In this document: positions 1-11,092 of the stretch, piece by piece
How positions within the stretch are numbered: the first letter of the stretch is position 1
Layout of the letters: every line of letters begins with the position of its first letter
Assembly: GCA_964017235.1 (NCBI GenBank)
Contig: OZ024930.1
Coordinates: 148,924,221-148,988,220, forward strand
DNA length: 64,000 nt
Source: Sabellastarte sp. h YS-2021
Lineage: Eukaryota; Annelida; Polychaeta; Sabellida; Sabellidae
Direction of reading: 5' to 3'
Program-made: the position numbers and the translations under genes
Notes under the pieces: model-generated
The model's input: the letters and a program-made list of their open reading frames with translations, nothing else
Databases searched by the model: none
What the model was told of the DNA's origin: nothing

Positions 1-167
1 TAGCTGGCAAACTCATGCCGCGACCTGTCCAGGCTAAATCGACAATGTACCGAGATGGCCGTTTTTTCTCCATAACCAAGTCAAATATTGAGATGTAACG
101 TTGAAATTTGTGCAGGATATTAGTTACATGGCACTAGTGATAACAGAAGAGATTTCAGACTTACATC
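1..167 (+). repeat. Monomer type A (reference copy)
   Basis: A 167-bp monomer starting TAGCTGGCAAACTC. It contains CCGCGACC, a T6 run in CCGTTTTTTCTCC, the central box ending at AGATGTAA (91-98), the palindrome CACTAGTG (132-139) and the terminal TTACATC. AGATGTAA is the exact reverse complement of TTACATCT at 161-168, so each A carries 8-bp inverted arms about 62 bp apart. A opens both trimer types. This copy is the tail of a unit that begins left of the window. Confidence 0.93.
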
Positions 168-334
168 TAGTTTGGAAACTCTTGCCACGACCTGTCAAGG
201 CTACACCGCCTAAGTACCGGGATGGCCTTTTTTCCTCCGTAACCAAGTCAAATATTGAGCTGTAACACTGGAATTTGGGCAGGACATTAGTTTTGTGGCA
301 CAATTGATTATGGCAATGATTTGAGAGTTACATC
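168..334 (+). repeat. Monomer type B (reference copy)
   Basis: A 167-bp monomer starting TAGTTTGGAAACTC. It differs from A in its second half: the central box is followed by CTGTAA instead of ATGTAA, which breaks the inverted-repeat arm seen in A. CACTAGTG is replaced by GGCACAATTGATTATGG, and the end is GAGAGTTACATC. It is always followed by C; the F variant precedes D instead. Sites that vary among B copies (ACACCGCC/ACATCGCC/ACACTGCC/ACCGACTAAG, CTCCGT/CTCTGT/CTCAGT, GTAACGCTGG/GTAACACTGG/GTAACCCTGG) are the main block-type diagnostics. Confidence 0.93.
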
Positions 335-487
335 TAGGTATGAAACTTTTGTAACGACTTTTCCAAGTACCCGGAGCGCCATTTTTCCTCTGTAAGTAGG
401 TCAAGTATTGAGATGTAATGCTGCAATTTGGGCGAGTCATTTGTTTAGTGGCACTAGTGATATTAACAATGATTTCAGACTTACATC
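335..487 (+). repeat. Monomer type C (short, 153 bp; reference copy)
   Basis: The shortest regular monomer, 153 bp, starting TAGGTATGAAAC. Against B it lacks about 14 bp in the left half: GACTTTTCC runs directly into AAGTACCCGG where B has an extra CAAGGCTACACCG-like stretch. Its central box is the divergent AGGTCAAGTATTGAG, followed by ATGTAA. The right half (CAATTTGGGCGAGTC, CACTAGTG, ATTAACAATG) is close to that of D. C closes the 487-bp trimer. Confidence 0.92.
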
Positions 488-654
488 TAGCTGGCAAACT
501 CGTGCCGCGACCTGTCCAGGCTAAATCGACAATGTACCGAGATGGCCGTTTTTTCTCCATAACCAAGTCAAATATTGAGATGTAACGTTGAAATTTGTGC
601 AGGATATTAGTTACATGGCACTAGTGATAACAGAAGAGATTTCAGACTTACATC

Positions 655-821
655 TAGTTTGGAAACTCTTGCCACGACCTGTCAAGGCTACACCGCCTAA
701 GTACCGGGATGGCCTTTTTTGGTCTGTAACCAAGTCAAATATTGAGATGTAATGCTGGAATTTGGGTGAGACATTAGTTTCGTTGCACTAGTGATAACAA
801 AAATGATTTGAGACTTACATC
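655..821 (+). repeat. Monomer type F (B-like left half, distinct right half; reference copy)
   Basis: A 167-bp monomer whose left part matches B up to GGCCTTTTTT and then reads GGTCTGTAACC. The right half reads GAGATGTAATGCTGG, GGGTGAGACATT, TTTCGTTGCACTAGTG and AACAAAAATG, unlike B. It looks like an old mosaic monomer that switches near the central box. I count 23 copies in the window (starts 655, 3105, 6361, 9130, 10119, 12067, 14347, 17114, 22633, 25400, 26876, 29643, 31923, 34373, 40872, 42348, 45282, 47732, 51476, 53923, 56373, 59630, 62080). All but the one at 10119 precede an intact D. Confidence 0.9.
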
Positions 822-988
822 TAGGTGGGAAACCCATGTTGCAAGTTGTCCATGTTCCATCACCCGACTACACGAAGGGCCTTTTCTACTCTGTAAATAA
901 GTCAAATATTGAGATGTAACGCTGCAATTTGGGTGAGTCATTTGTTTAGTGGCACTAGTGATAACAACAATGATTTCAGACTTACATC
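822..988 (+). repeat. Monomer type D (divergent left half; reference copy)
   Basis: A 167-bp monomer with the most divergent left half of the set: TAGGTGGGAAACCC, GCAAGTTGTCCATG, CATCACCCGACTACACG and CTACTCTGTAAATAAG. Its right half (GCTGCAATTTGGGTGAG, TTTAGTGGCACTAGTG, AACAACAATG) is nearly that of C. D fills the C position of the alternative trimer A-F-D, which is 501 bp because D keeps the full length that C has lost. Confidence 0.9.
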
Positions 989-1156
989 TAGCGGGCAAAC
1001 TCATGCTGCGACCTGTCCAGGCTAAATCGCCAAAGTACCGAGATGGCCGTTTTTTCTCTGTAACCAAGTCAAATATTGAGATGTAATGTTGAAATTTGTG
1101 CAGGATATTAGTTACATGGCATTAGTGATAACAGAAGTTGATTTCAGACTTACATC
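989..1156 (+). repeat. Monomer type E (A-like, 168 bp; reference copy)
   Basis: A close relative of A that starts TAGCGGGC instead of TAGCTGGC, with ATGCTGCG, ATCGCCAAAG and CTCTGTAACC. It is one base longer because AGAAGTTGATTTC replaces AGAAGAGATTTC. E always follows D and is followed by B. This copy belongs to the left-domain subtype with GTAATGTTG, GCAGGATATT and GGCATTAG. Copies from about 14 kb onward read GTAACGTTG, GCATGATATT and GGCACTAG. Confidence 0.9.
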
Positions 1157-2617
1157 TAGTTTGGAAACTCTTGCCACGACCTGTCAAGGCTACATCGCCT
1201 AAGTACCGGGATGGCCTTTTTTCCTCTGTAACCAAGTCAAATATTGAGCTGTAATACTGGAATTTGGGCAGGACATTAGTTTTGTGGCACAATTGATTAT
1301 GGCAGTGATTTGAGAGTTACATCTAGGTATGAAACTTTTGTAACAACTTTTCCAAGTACCCGGAGCGCCATTTTTCCTCTGTAAGTAGGTCAAGTATTGA
1401 GATGTAATGCTGCAATTTGGGCGAGTCATTTGTTTAGTGGCACTAGTGATATTAACAATGATTTCAGACTTACATCTAGCTGGCAAACTCATGCCGCGAC
1501 CTGTCCAGGCTAAATCGACAATGTACCGAGATGGCCGTTTTTTCTCCATAACCAAGTCAAATATTGAGATGTAACGTTGAAATTTGTGCAGGATATTAGT
1601 TACATGGCACTAGTGATAACAGAAGAGATTTCAGACTTACATCTAGTTTGGAAACTCTTGCCACGACCTGTCAAGGCTACACCGCCTAAGTACCGGGATG
1701 GCCTTTTTTCCTCCGTAACCAAGTCAAATATTGAGCTGTAACGCTGGAATTTGGGCAGGACATTAGTTTTGTGGCACAATTGATTATGGCAATGATTTGA
1801 GAGTTACATCTAGGTATGAAACTTTTGTAACGACTTTTCCAAGTACCCGGAGCGCCATTTTTCCTCTGTAAGTAGGTCAAGTATTGAGATGTAATGCTGC
1901 AATTTGGGCGAGTCATTTGTTTAGTGGCACTAGTGATATTAACAATGATTTCAGACTTACATCTAGCTGGCAAACTCATGCCGCGACCTGTCCAGGCTAA
2001 ATGGACAATGTACCTAGATGGCCGTTTTTTCTCCATAACCAAGTCAAATATTGAGATGTAACGTTGAAATTTGTGCAGGATATTAGTTACATGGCACTAG
2101 TGATAACAGAAGAGATTTCAGACTTACATCTAGTTTGGAAACTCTTGCCACGACCTGTCAAGGCTACACCGCCTAAGTACCGGGATGGCCTTTTTTCCTC
2201 AGTAACCAAGTCAAATATTGAGCTGTAACGCTGGAATTTGGGCAGGACATTAGTTTTGTGGCACAATTGATTATGGCAATGATTTGAGAGTTACATCTAG
2301 GTATGAAACTTTTGTAACGACTTTTCCAAGTACCCGGAGCGCCATTTTTCCTCTGTAAGTAGGTCAAGTATTGAGATGTAATGCTGCAATTTGGGCGAGT
2401 CATTTGTTTAGTGGCACTAGTGATATTAACAATGATTTCAGACTTACATCTAGCTGGCAAACTCATGCCGCGACCTGTCCAGGCTAAATCGACAATGTAC
2501 CGAGATGGCCGTTTTTTCTCCATAACCAAGTCAAATATTGAGATGTAACGTTGAAATTTGTGCAGGATATTAGTTACATGGCACTAGTGATAACAGAAGA
2601 GATTTCAGACTTACATC

Positions 2618-5387
2618 TAGTTTGGAAACTCTTGCCACGACCTGTCAAGGCTACACCGCCTAAGTACCGGGATGGCCTTTTTTCCTCCGTAACCAAGTCA
2701 AATATTGAGCTGTAACACTGGAATTTGGGCAGGACATTAGTTTTGTGGCACAATTGATTATGGCAATGATTTGAGAGTTACATCTAGGTATGAAACTTTT
2801 GTAACGACTTTTCCAAGTACCCGGAGCGCCATTTTTCCTCTGTAAGTAGGTCAAGTATTGAGATGTAATGCTGCAATTTGGGCGAGTCATTTGTTTAGTG
2901 GCACTAGTGATATTAACAATGATTTCAGACTTACATCTAGCTGGCAAACTCGTGCCGCGACCTGTCCAGGCTAAATCGACAATGTACCGAGATGGCCGTT
3001 TTTTCTCCATAACCAAGTCAAATATTGAGATGTAACGTTGAAATTTGTGCAGGATATTAGTTACATGGCACTAGTGATAACAGAAGAGATTTCAGACTTA
3101 CATCTAGTTTGGAAACTCTTGCCACGACCTGTCAAGGCTACACCGCCTAAGTACCGGGATGGCCTTTTTTGGTCTGTAACCAAGTCAAATATTGAGATGT
3201 AATGCTGGAATTTGGGTGAGACATTAGTTTTGTTGCACTAGTGATAACAAAAATGATTTGAGACTTACATCTAGGTGGGAAACCCATGTTGCAAGTTGTC
3301 CATGTTCCATCACCCGACTACACGAAGGGCCTTTTCTACTCTGTAAATAAGTCAAATATTGAGATGTAACGCTGCAATTTGGGTGAGTCATTTGTTTAGT
3401 GGCACTAGTGATAACAACAATGATTTCAGACTTACATCTAGCGGGCAAACTCATGCTGCGACCTGTCCAGGCTAAATCGCCAAAGTACCGAGATGGCCGT
3501 TTTTTCTCTGTAACCAAGTCAAATATTGAGATGTAACGTTGAAATTTGTGCAGGATATTAGTTACATGGCACTAGTGATAACAGAAGTTGATTTCAGACT
3601 TACATCTAGTTTGGAAACTCTTGCCACGACCTGTCAAGGCTACATCGCCTAAGTACCGGGATGGCCTTTTTTCCTCTGTAACCAAGTCAAATATTGAGCT
3701 GTAACGCTGGAATTTGGGCAGGACATTAGTTTTGTGGCACAATTGATTATGGCAGTGATTTGAGAGTTACATCTAGGTATGAAACTTTTGTAACAACTTT
3801 TCCAAGTACCCGGAGCGCCATTTTTCCTCTGTAAGTAGGTCAAGTATTGAGATGTAATGCTGCAATTTGGGCGAGTCATTTGTTTAGTGGCACTAGTGAT
3901 ATTAACAATGATTTCAGACTTACATCTAGCTGGCAAACTCATGCCGCGACCTGTCCAGGCTAAATCGACAATGTACCGAGATGGCCGTTTTTTCTCCATA
4001 ACCAAGTCAAATATTGAGATGTAACGTTGAAATTTGTGCAGGATATTAGTTACATGGCACTAGTGATAACAGAAGAGATTTCAGACTTACATCTAGTTTG
4101 GAAACTCTTGCCACGACCTGTCAAGGCTACACTGCCTAAGTACCGGGATGGCCTTTTTTCCTCCGTAACCAAGTCAAATATTGAGCTGTAACGCTGGAAT
4201 TTGGGCAGGACATTAGTTTTGTGGCACAATTGATTATGGCAATGATTTGAGAGTTACATCTAGGTATGAAACTTTTGTAACGACTTTTCCAAGTACCCGG
4301 AGCGCCATTTTTCCTCTGTAAGTAGGTCAAGTATTGAGATGTAATGCTGCAATTTGGGCGAGTCATTTGTTTAGTGGCACTAGTGATATTAACAATGATT
4401 TCAGACTTACATCTAGCTGGCAAACTCATGCCGCGACCTGTCCAGGCTAAATCGACAATGTACCGAGATGGCCGTTTTTTCTCCATAACCAAGTCAAATA
4501 TTGAGATGTAACGTTGAAATTTGTGCAGGATATTAGTTACATGGCACTAGTGATAACAGAAGAGATTTCAGACTTACATCTAGTTTGGAAACTCTTGCCA
4601 CGACCTGTCAAGGCTACACCGCCTAAGTACCGGGATGGCCTTTTTTCCTCCGTAACCAAGTCAAATATTGAGCTGTAACGCTGGAATTTGGGCAGGACAT
4701 TAGTTTTGTGGCACAATTGATTATGGCAATGATTTGAGAGTTACATCTAGGTATGAAACTTTTGTAACGACTTTTCCAAGTACCCGGAGCGCCATTTTTC
4801 CTCTGTAAGTAGGTCAAGTATTGAGATGTAATGCTGCAATTTGGGCGAGTCATTTGTTTAGTGGCACTAGTGATATTAACAATGATTTCAGACTTACATC
4901 TAGCTGGCAAACTCATGCCGCGACCTGTCCAGGCTAAATGGACAATGTACCTAGATGGCCGTTTTTTCTCCATAACCAAGTCAAATATTGAGATGTAACG
5001 TTGAAATTTGTGCAGGATATTAGTTACATGGCACTAGTGATAACAGAAGAGATTTCAGACTTACATCTAGTTTGGAAACTCTTGCCACGACCTGTCAAGG
5101 CTACACCGCCTAAGTACCGGGATGGCCTTTTTTCCTCAGTAACCAAGTCAAATATTGAGCTGTAACGCTGGAATTTGGGCAGGACATTAGTTTTGTGGCA
5201 CAATTGATTATGGCAATGATTTGAGAGTTACATCTAGGTATGAAACTTTTGTAACGACTTTTCCAAGTACCCGGAGCGCCATTTTTCCTCTGTAAGTAGG
5301 TCAAGTATTGAGATGTAATGCTGCAATTTGGGCGAGTCATTTGTTTAGTGTCACTAGTGATATTAACAATGATTTCAGACTTACATC
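2618..5387 (+). repeat. HOR unit T-k-g-v-s (2770 bp)
   Basis: Blocks start at 2618 (T), 3607 (k), 4094 (g), 4581 (v) and 5068 (s). F at 3105 reads AGTTTTGTTGCAC where other F copies have AGTTTCGTTGCAC, a CpG-type change. E here has GTAACGTTG and GGCACTAG, unlike the neighbouring E copies. The closing s dimer has CTCAGT in B and GTGTCACTAG in C. Confidence 0.88.
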
Positions 5388-8156
5388 TAGTTTGGAAACT
5401 CTTGCCACGACCTGTCAAGGCTACACCGACTAAGTACCGGGATGGCCTTTTTTCCTCCGTAACCAAGTCAAATATTGAGCTGTAACCCTGGAATTTGGGC
5501 AGGACATTAGTTTTGTGGCACAATTGATTATGGCAATGATTTGAGAGTTACATCTAGGTATGAAACTTTTGTAACGACTTTTCCAAGTACCCGGAGCGCC
5601 ATTTTTCCTCTGTAAGTAGGTCAAGTATTGAGATGTAATGCTGCAATTTGGGCGAGTCATTTGTTTAGTGGCACTAGTGATATTAACAATGATTTCAGAC
5701 TTACATCTAGCTGGCAAACTCATGCCGCGACCTGTCCAGGCTAAATCGACAATGTACCGAGATGGCCGTTTTTTCTCCATAACCAAGTCAAATATTGAGA
5801 TGTAACGTTGAAATTTGTGCAGGATATTAGTTACATGGCACTAGTGATAACAGAAGAGATTTCAGACTTACATCTAGTTTGGAAACTCTTGCCACGACCT
5901 GTCAAGGCTACACCGCCTAAGTACCGGGATGGCCTTTTTTCCTCCGTAACCAAGTCAAATATTGAGCTGTAACGCTGGAATTTGGGCAGGACATTAGTTT
6001 TGTGGCACAATTGATTATGGCAATGATTTGAGAGTTACATCTAGGTATGAAACTTTTGTAACGACTTTTCCAAGTACCCGGAGCGCCATTTTTCCTCTGT
6101 AAGTAGGTCAAGTATTGAGATGTAATGCTGCAATTTGGGCGAGTCATTTGTTTAGTGGCACTAGTGATATTAACAATGATTTCAGACTTACATCTAGCTG
6201 GCAAACTCATGCCGCGACCTGTCCAGGCTAAATCGACAATGTACCGAGATGGCCGTTTTTCTCCATAACCAAGTCAAATATTGAGATGTAACGTTGAAAT
6301 TTGTGCAGGATATTAGTTACATGGCACTAGTGATAACAGAAGAGATTTCAGACTTACATCTAGTTTGGAAACTCTTGCCACGACCTGTCAAGGCTACACC
6401 GCCTAAGTACCGGGATGGCCTTTTTTGGTCTGTAACCAAGTCAAATATTGAGATGTAATGCTGGAATTTGGGTGAGACATTAGTTTCGTTGCACTAGTGA
6501 TAACAAAAATGATTTGAGACTTACATCTAGGTGGGAAACCCATGTTGCAAGTTGTCCATGTTCCATCACCCGACTACACGAAGGGCCTTTTCTACTCTGT
6601 AAATAAGTCAAATATTGAGATGTAACGCTGCAATTTGGGTGAGTCATTTGTTTAGTGGCACTAGTGATAACAACAATGATTTCAGACTTACATCTAGCGG
6701 GCAAACTCATGCTGCGACCTGTCCAGGCTAAATCGCCAAAGTACCGAGATGGCCGTTTTTTCTCTGTAACCAAGTCAAATATTGAGATGTAATGTTGAAA
6801 TTTGTGCAGGATATTAGTTACATGGCATTAGTGATAACAGAAGTTGATTTCAGACTTACATCTAGTTTGGAAACTCTTGCCACGACCTGTCAAGGCTACA
6901 TCGCCTAAGTACCGGGATGGCCTTTTTTCCTCTGTAACCAAGTCAAATATTGAGCTGTAATACTGGAATTTGGGCAGGACATTAGTTTTGTGGCACAATT
7001 GATTATGGCAGTGATTTGAGAGTTACATCTAGGTATGAAACTTTTGTAACAACTTTTCCAAGTACCCGGAGCGCCATTTTTCCTCTGTAAGTAGGTCAAG
7101 TATTGAGATGTAATGCTGCAATTTGGGCGAGTCATTTGTTTAGTGGCACTAGTGATATTAACAATGATTTCAGACTTACATCTAGCTGGCAAACTCATGC
7201 CGCGACCTGTCCAGGCTAAATCGACAATGTACCGAGATGGCCGTTTTTTCTCCATAACCAAGTCAAATATTGAGATGTAACGTTGAAATTTGTGCAGGAT
7301 ATTAGTTACATGGCACTAGTGATAACAGAAGAGATTTCAGACTTACATCTAGTTTGGAAACTCTTGCCACGACCTGTCAAGGCTACACCGCCTAAGTACC
7401 GGGATGGCCTTTTTTCCTCCGTAACCAAGTCAAATATTGAGCTGTAACGCTGGAATTTGGGCAGGACATTAGTTTTGTGGCACAATTGATTATGGCAATG
7501 ATTTGAGAGTTACATCTAGGTATGAAACTTTTGTAACGACTTTTCCAAGTACCCGGAGCGCCATTTTTCCTCTGTAAGTAGGTCAAGTATTGAGATGTAA
7601 TGCTGCAATTTGGGCGAGTCATTTGTTTAGTGGCACTAGTGATATTAACAATGATTTCAGACTTACATCTAGCTGGCAAACTCATGCCGCGACCTGTCCA
7701 GGCTAAATGGACAATGTACCTAGATGGCCGTTTTTTCTCCATAACCAAGTCAAATATTGAGATGTAACGTTGAAATTTGTGCAGGATATTAGTTACATGG
7801 CACTAGTGATAACAGAAGAGATTTCAGACTTACATCTAGTTTGGAAACTCTTGCCACGACCTGTCAAGGCTACACCGCCTAAGTACCGGGATGGCCTTTT
7901 TTCCTCAGTAACCAAGTCAAATATTGAGCTGTAACGCTGGAATTTGGGCAGGACATTAGTTTTGTGGCACAATTGATTATGGCAATGATTTGAGAGTTAC
8001 ATCTAGGTATGAAACTTTTGTAACGACTTTTTCAAGTACCCGGAGCGCCATTTTTCCTCTGTAAGTAGGTCAAGTATTGAGATGTAATGCTGCAATTTGG
8101 GCGAGTCATTTGTTTAGTGTCACTAGTGATATTAACAATGATTTCAGACTTACATC
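5388..8156 (+). repeat. HOR unit r-M-k-v-s (2769 bp)
   Basis: Blocks start at 5388 (r, without the 3-bp deletion), 5875 (M), 6863 (k), 7350 (v) and 7837 (s). A of block M (6195-6360, 166 bp) has T5 instead of T6 in CCGTTTTTCTCC. C of the s block has a private C to T change giving TTTTTCAAGTACCC near 8030. The r-M-k stretch repeats at +2769 from 8157. Confidence 0.88.
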
Positions 8157-10285
8157 TAGTTTGGAAACTCTTGCCACGACCTGTCAAGGCTACACCGCCT
8201 AAGTACCGGGATGGCCTTTTTTCCTCCGTAACCAAGTCAAATATTGAGCTGTAACCCTGGAATTTGGGCAGGACATTAGTTTTGTGGCACAATTGATTAT
8301 GGCAATGATTTGAGAGTTACATCTAGGTATGAAACTTTTGTAACGACTTTTCCAAGTACCCGGAGCGCCATTTTTCCTCTGTAAGTAGGTCAAGTATTGA
8401 GATGTAATGCTGCAATTTGGGCGAGTCATTTGTTTAGTGGCACTAGTGATATTAACAATGATTTCAGACTTACATCTAGCTGGCAAACTCATGCCGCGAC
8501 CTGTCCAGGCTAAATCGACAATGTACCGAGATGGCCGTTTTTTCTCCATAACCAAGTCAAATATTGAGATGTAACGTTGAAATTTGTGCAGGATATTAGT
8601 TACATGGCACTAGTGATAACAGAAGAGATTTCAGACTTACATCTAGTTTGGAAACTCTTGCCACGACCTGTCAAGGCTACACCGCCTAAGTACCGGGATG
8701 GCCTTTTTTCCTCCGTAACCAAGTCAAATATTGAGCTGTAACGCTGGAATTTGGGCAGGACATTAGTTTTGTGGCACAATTGATTATGGCAATGATTTGA
8801 GAGTTACATCTAGGTATGAAACTTTTGTAACGACTTTTCCAAGTACCCGGAGCGCCATTTTTCCTCTGTAAGTAGGTCAAGTATTGAGATGTAATGCTGC
8901 AATTTGGGCGAGTCATTTGTTTAGTGGCACTAGTGATATTAACAATGATTTCAGACTTACATCTAGCTGGCAAACTCATGCCGCGACCTGTCCAGGCTAA
9001 ATCGACAATGTACCGAGATGGCCGTTTTTCTCCATAACCAAGTCAAATATTGAGATGTAACGTTGAAATTTGTGCAGGATATTAGTTACATGGCACTAGT
9101 GATAACAGAAGAGATTTCAGACTTACATCTAGTTTGGAAACTCTTGCCACGACCTGTCAAGGCTACACCGCCTAAGTACCGGGATGGCCTTTTTTGGTCT
9201 GTAACCAAGTCAAATATTGAGATGTAATGCTGGAATTTGGGTGAGACATTAGTTTCGTTGCACTAGTGATAACAAAAATGATTTGAGACTTACATCTAGG
9301 TGGGAAACCCATGTTGCAAGTTGTCCATGTTCCATCACCCGACTACACGAAGGGCCTTTTCTACTCTGTAAATAAGTCAAATATTGAGATGTAACGCTGC
9401 AATTTGGGTGAGTCATTTGTTTAGTGGCACTAGTGATAACAACAATGATTTCAGACTTACATCTAGCGGGCAAACTCATGCTGCGACCTGTCCAGGCTAA
9501 ATCGCCAAAGTACCGAGATGGCCGTTTTTTCTCTGTAACCAAGTCAAATATTGAGATGTAATGTTGAAATTTGTGCAGGATATTAGTTACATGGCATTAG
9601 TGATAACAGAAGTTGATTTCAGACTTACATCTAGTTTGGAAACTCTTGCCACGACCTGTCAAGGCTACATCGCCTAAGTACCGGGATGGCCTTTTTTCCT
9701 CTGTAACCAAGTCAAATATTGAGCTGTAATACTGGAATTTGGGCAGGACATTAGTTTTGTGGCACAATTGATTATGGCAGTGATTTGAGAGTTACATCTA
9801 GGTATGAAACTTTTGTAACAACTTTTCCAAGTACCCGGAGCGCCATTTTTCCTCTGTAAGTAGGTCAAGTATTGAGATGTAATGCTGCAATTTGGGCGAG
9901 TCATTTGTTTAGTGGCACTAGTGATATTAACAATGATTTCAGACTTACATCTAGCTGGCAAACTCATGCCGCGACCTGTCCAGGCTAAATCGACAATGTA
10001 CCGAGATGGCCGTTTTTTCTCCATAACCAAGTCAAATATTGAGATGTAACGTTGAAATTTGTGCAGGATATTAGTTACATGGCACTAGTGATAACAGAAG
10101 AGATTTCAGACTTACATCTAGTTTGGAAACTCTTGCCACGACCTGTCAAGGCTACACCGCCTAAGTACCGGGATGGCCTTTTTTGGTCTGTAACCAAGTC
10201 AAATATTGAGATGTAATGCTGGAATTTGGGTGAGACATTAGTTTCGTTGCACTAGTGATAACAAAAATGATTTGAGACTTACATC

Positions 10286-10452
10286 TAGGTGGGAAACCCA
10301 TGTTGCAAGTTGTCCATGTTCCATCACCCAACTACACGAAGGGCCTTTTCTACTCTGTAAATAAGTCAAATATTGAGCTGTAACGCTGGAATTTGGGCAG
10401 GACATTAGTTTTGTGGCACAATTGATTATGGCAATGATTTGAGAGTTACATC
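10286..10452 (+). repeat. D/B hybrid monomer
   Basis: The left half is D (TAGGTGGGAAACCC, CTACTCTGTAAATAAG) with a private CACCCAACT for CACCCGACT. From the central box on it is B: GAGCTGTAACGCTGG, GGGCAGGACATT, CACAATTGATTATGG, GAGAGTTACATC. The switch lies within about 15 bp at 10363-10377. Length stays 167 bp, so the exchange was in register. It is the only copy in the window and is followed by C, as a B would be. Confidence 0.9.
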
Positions 10453-10605
10453 TAGGTATGAAACTTTTGTAACGACTTTTCCAAGTACCCGGAGCGCCAT
10501 TTTTCCTCTGTAAGTAGGTCAAGTATTGAGATGTAATGCTGCAATTTGGGCGAGTCATTTGTTTAGTGGCACTAGTGATATTAACAATGATTTCAGACTT
10601 ACATC

Positions 10606-10772
10606 TAGCTGGCAAACTCATGCCGCGACCTGTCCAGGCTAAATCGACAATGTACCGAGATGGCCGTTTTTCTCCATAACCAAGTCAAATATTGAGATGT
10701 AATGTTGAAATTTGTGCAGGATATTAGTTACATGGCATTAGTGATAACAGAAGTTGATTTCAGACTTACATC
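10606..10772 (+). repeat. A/E hybrid monomer (first copy)
   Basis: The left half is A of the M subtype (TAGCTGGC, ATCGACAATG, T5 run, CTCCATAACC). The right half is E of the left-domain subtype (GTAATGTTG, GGCATTAG, AGAAGTTGATTTC). The switch lies in the shared interval at about 10679-10702, again over the central box. Length is 167 bp, as expected from A minus one T and E plus one base. Three further copies are at 37463, 40218 and 50822. Confidence 0.9.
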
Positions 10773-11092
10773 TAGTTTGGAAACTCTTGCCACGACCTGT
10801 CAAGGCTACATCGCCTAAGTACCGGGATGGCCTTTTTTCCTCTGTAACCAAGTCAAATATTGAGCTGTAATGCTGGAATTTGGGCAGGACATTAGTTTTG
10901 TGGCACAATTGATTATGGCAGTGATTTGAGAGTTACATCTAGGTATGAAACTTTTGTAACAACTTTTCCAAGTACCCGGAGCGCCATTTTTCCTCTGTAA
11001 GTAGGTCAAGTATTGAGATGTAATGCTGCAATTTGGGCGAGTCATTTGTTTAGTGTCACTAGTGATATTAACAATGATTTCAGACTTACATC
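10773..11092 (+). repeat. k/s hybrid B-C dimer
   Basis: A 320-bp B-C dimer. B has the k markers ACATCGCC, GTAATGCTGG and GGCAGTGATT, and C starts with the k marker AACAACTTTT. The C right half has the s marker GTGTCACTAG, and no A follows. The exchange between k and s therefore lies inside C. Confidence 0.82.

Larger units (their letters stand above)
168..2617 (+). repeat. HOR unit T-k-v-q (2450 bp)
   Basis: Blocks start at 168 (T), 1157 (k), 1644 (v) and 2131 (q). The k copy has the GTAATACTGG subtype. Block q is B-C-A whose B carries CTCAGT, as in the s blocks at 5068 and 7837, but whose C has the common GTGGCACTAG and is followed by an A. It is best read as an s/r fusion. The unit repeats into the next T at 2618. 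Confidence 0.88.
8157..11092 (+). repeat. HOR unit with hybrid monomers: r-M-k-F-D/B-C-A/E-s (2936 bp)
   Basis: Blocks start at 8157 (r), 8644 (M) and 9632 (k), copying the previous unit at +2769. The order then breaks: F at 10119 follows the A of block k, then a D/B hybrid (10286), C (10453), an A/E hybrid (10606) and an s dimer (10773) whose B is k-type. This is the most rearranged stretch in the window. Confidence 0.85.

Noticed and set aside
61..70. T6/T5 runs as terminators or promoters
   Set aside because: They recur once per A monomer, with no adjacent hairpin or gene.
771..793. CENP-B box in monomer F (TTCGTTGCA)
   Set aside because: The first half fits TTCGNNNNA, but the required CGGG after two further bases is AGTG. 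One F copy (3105) has also lost the TTCG.
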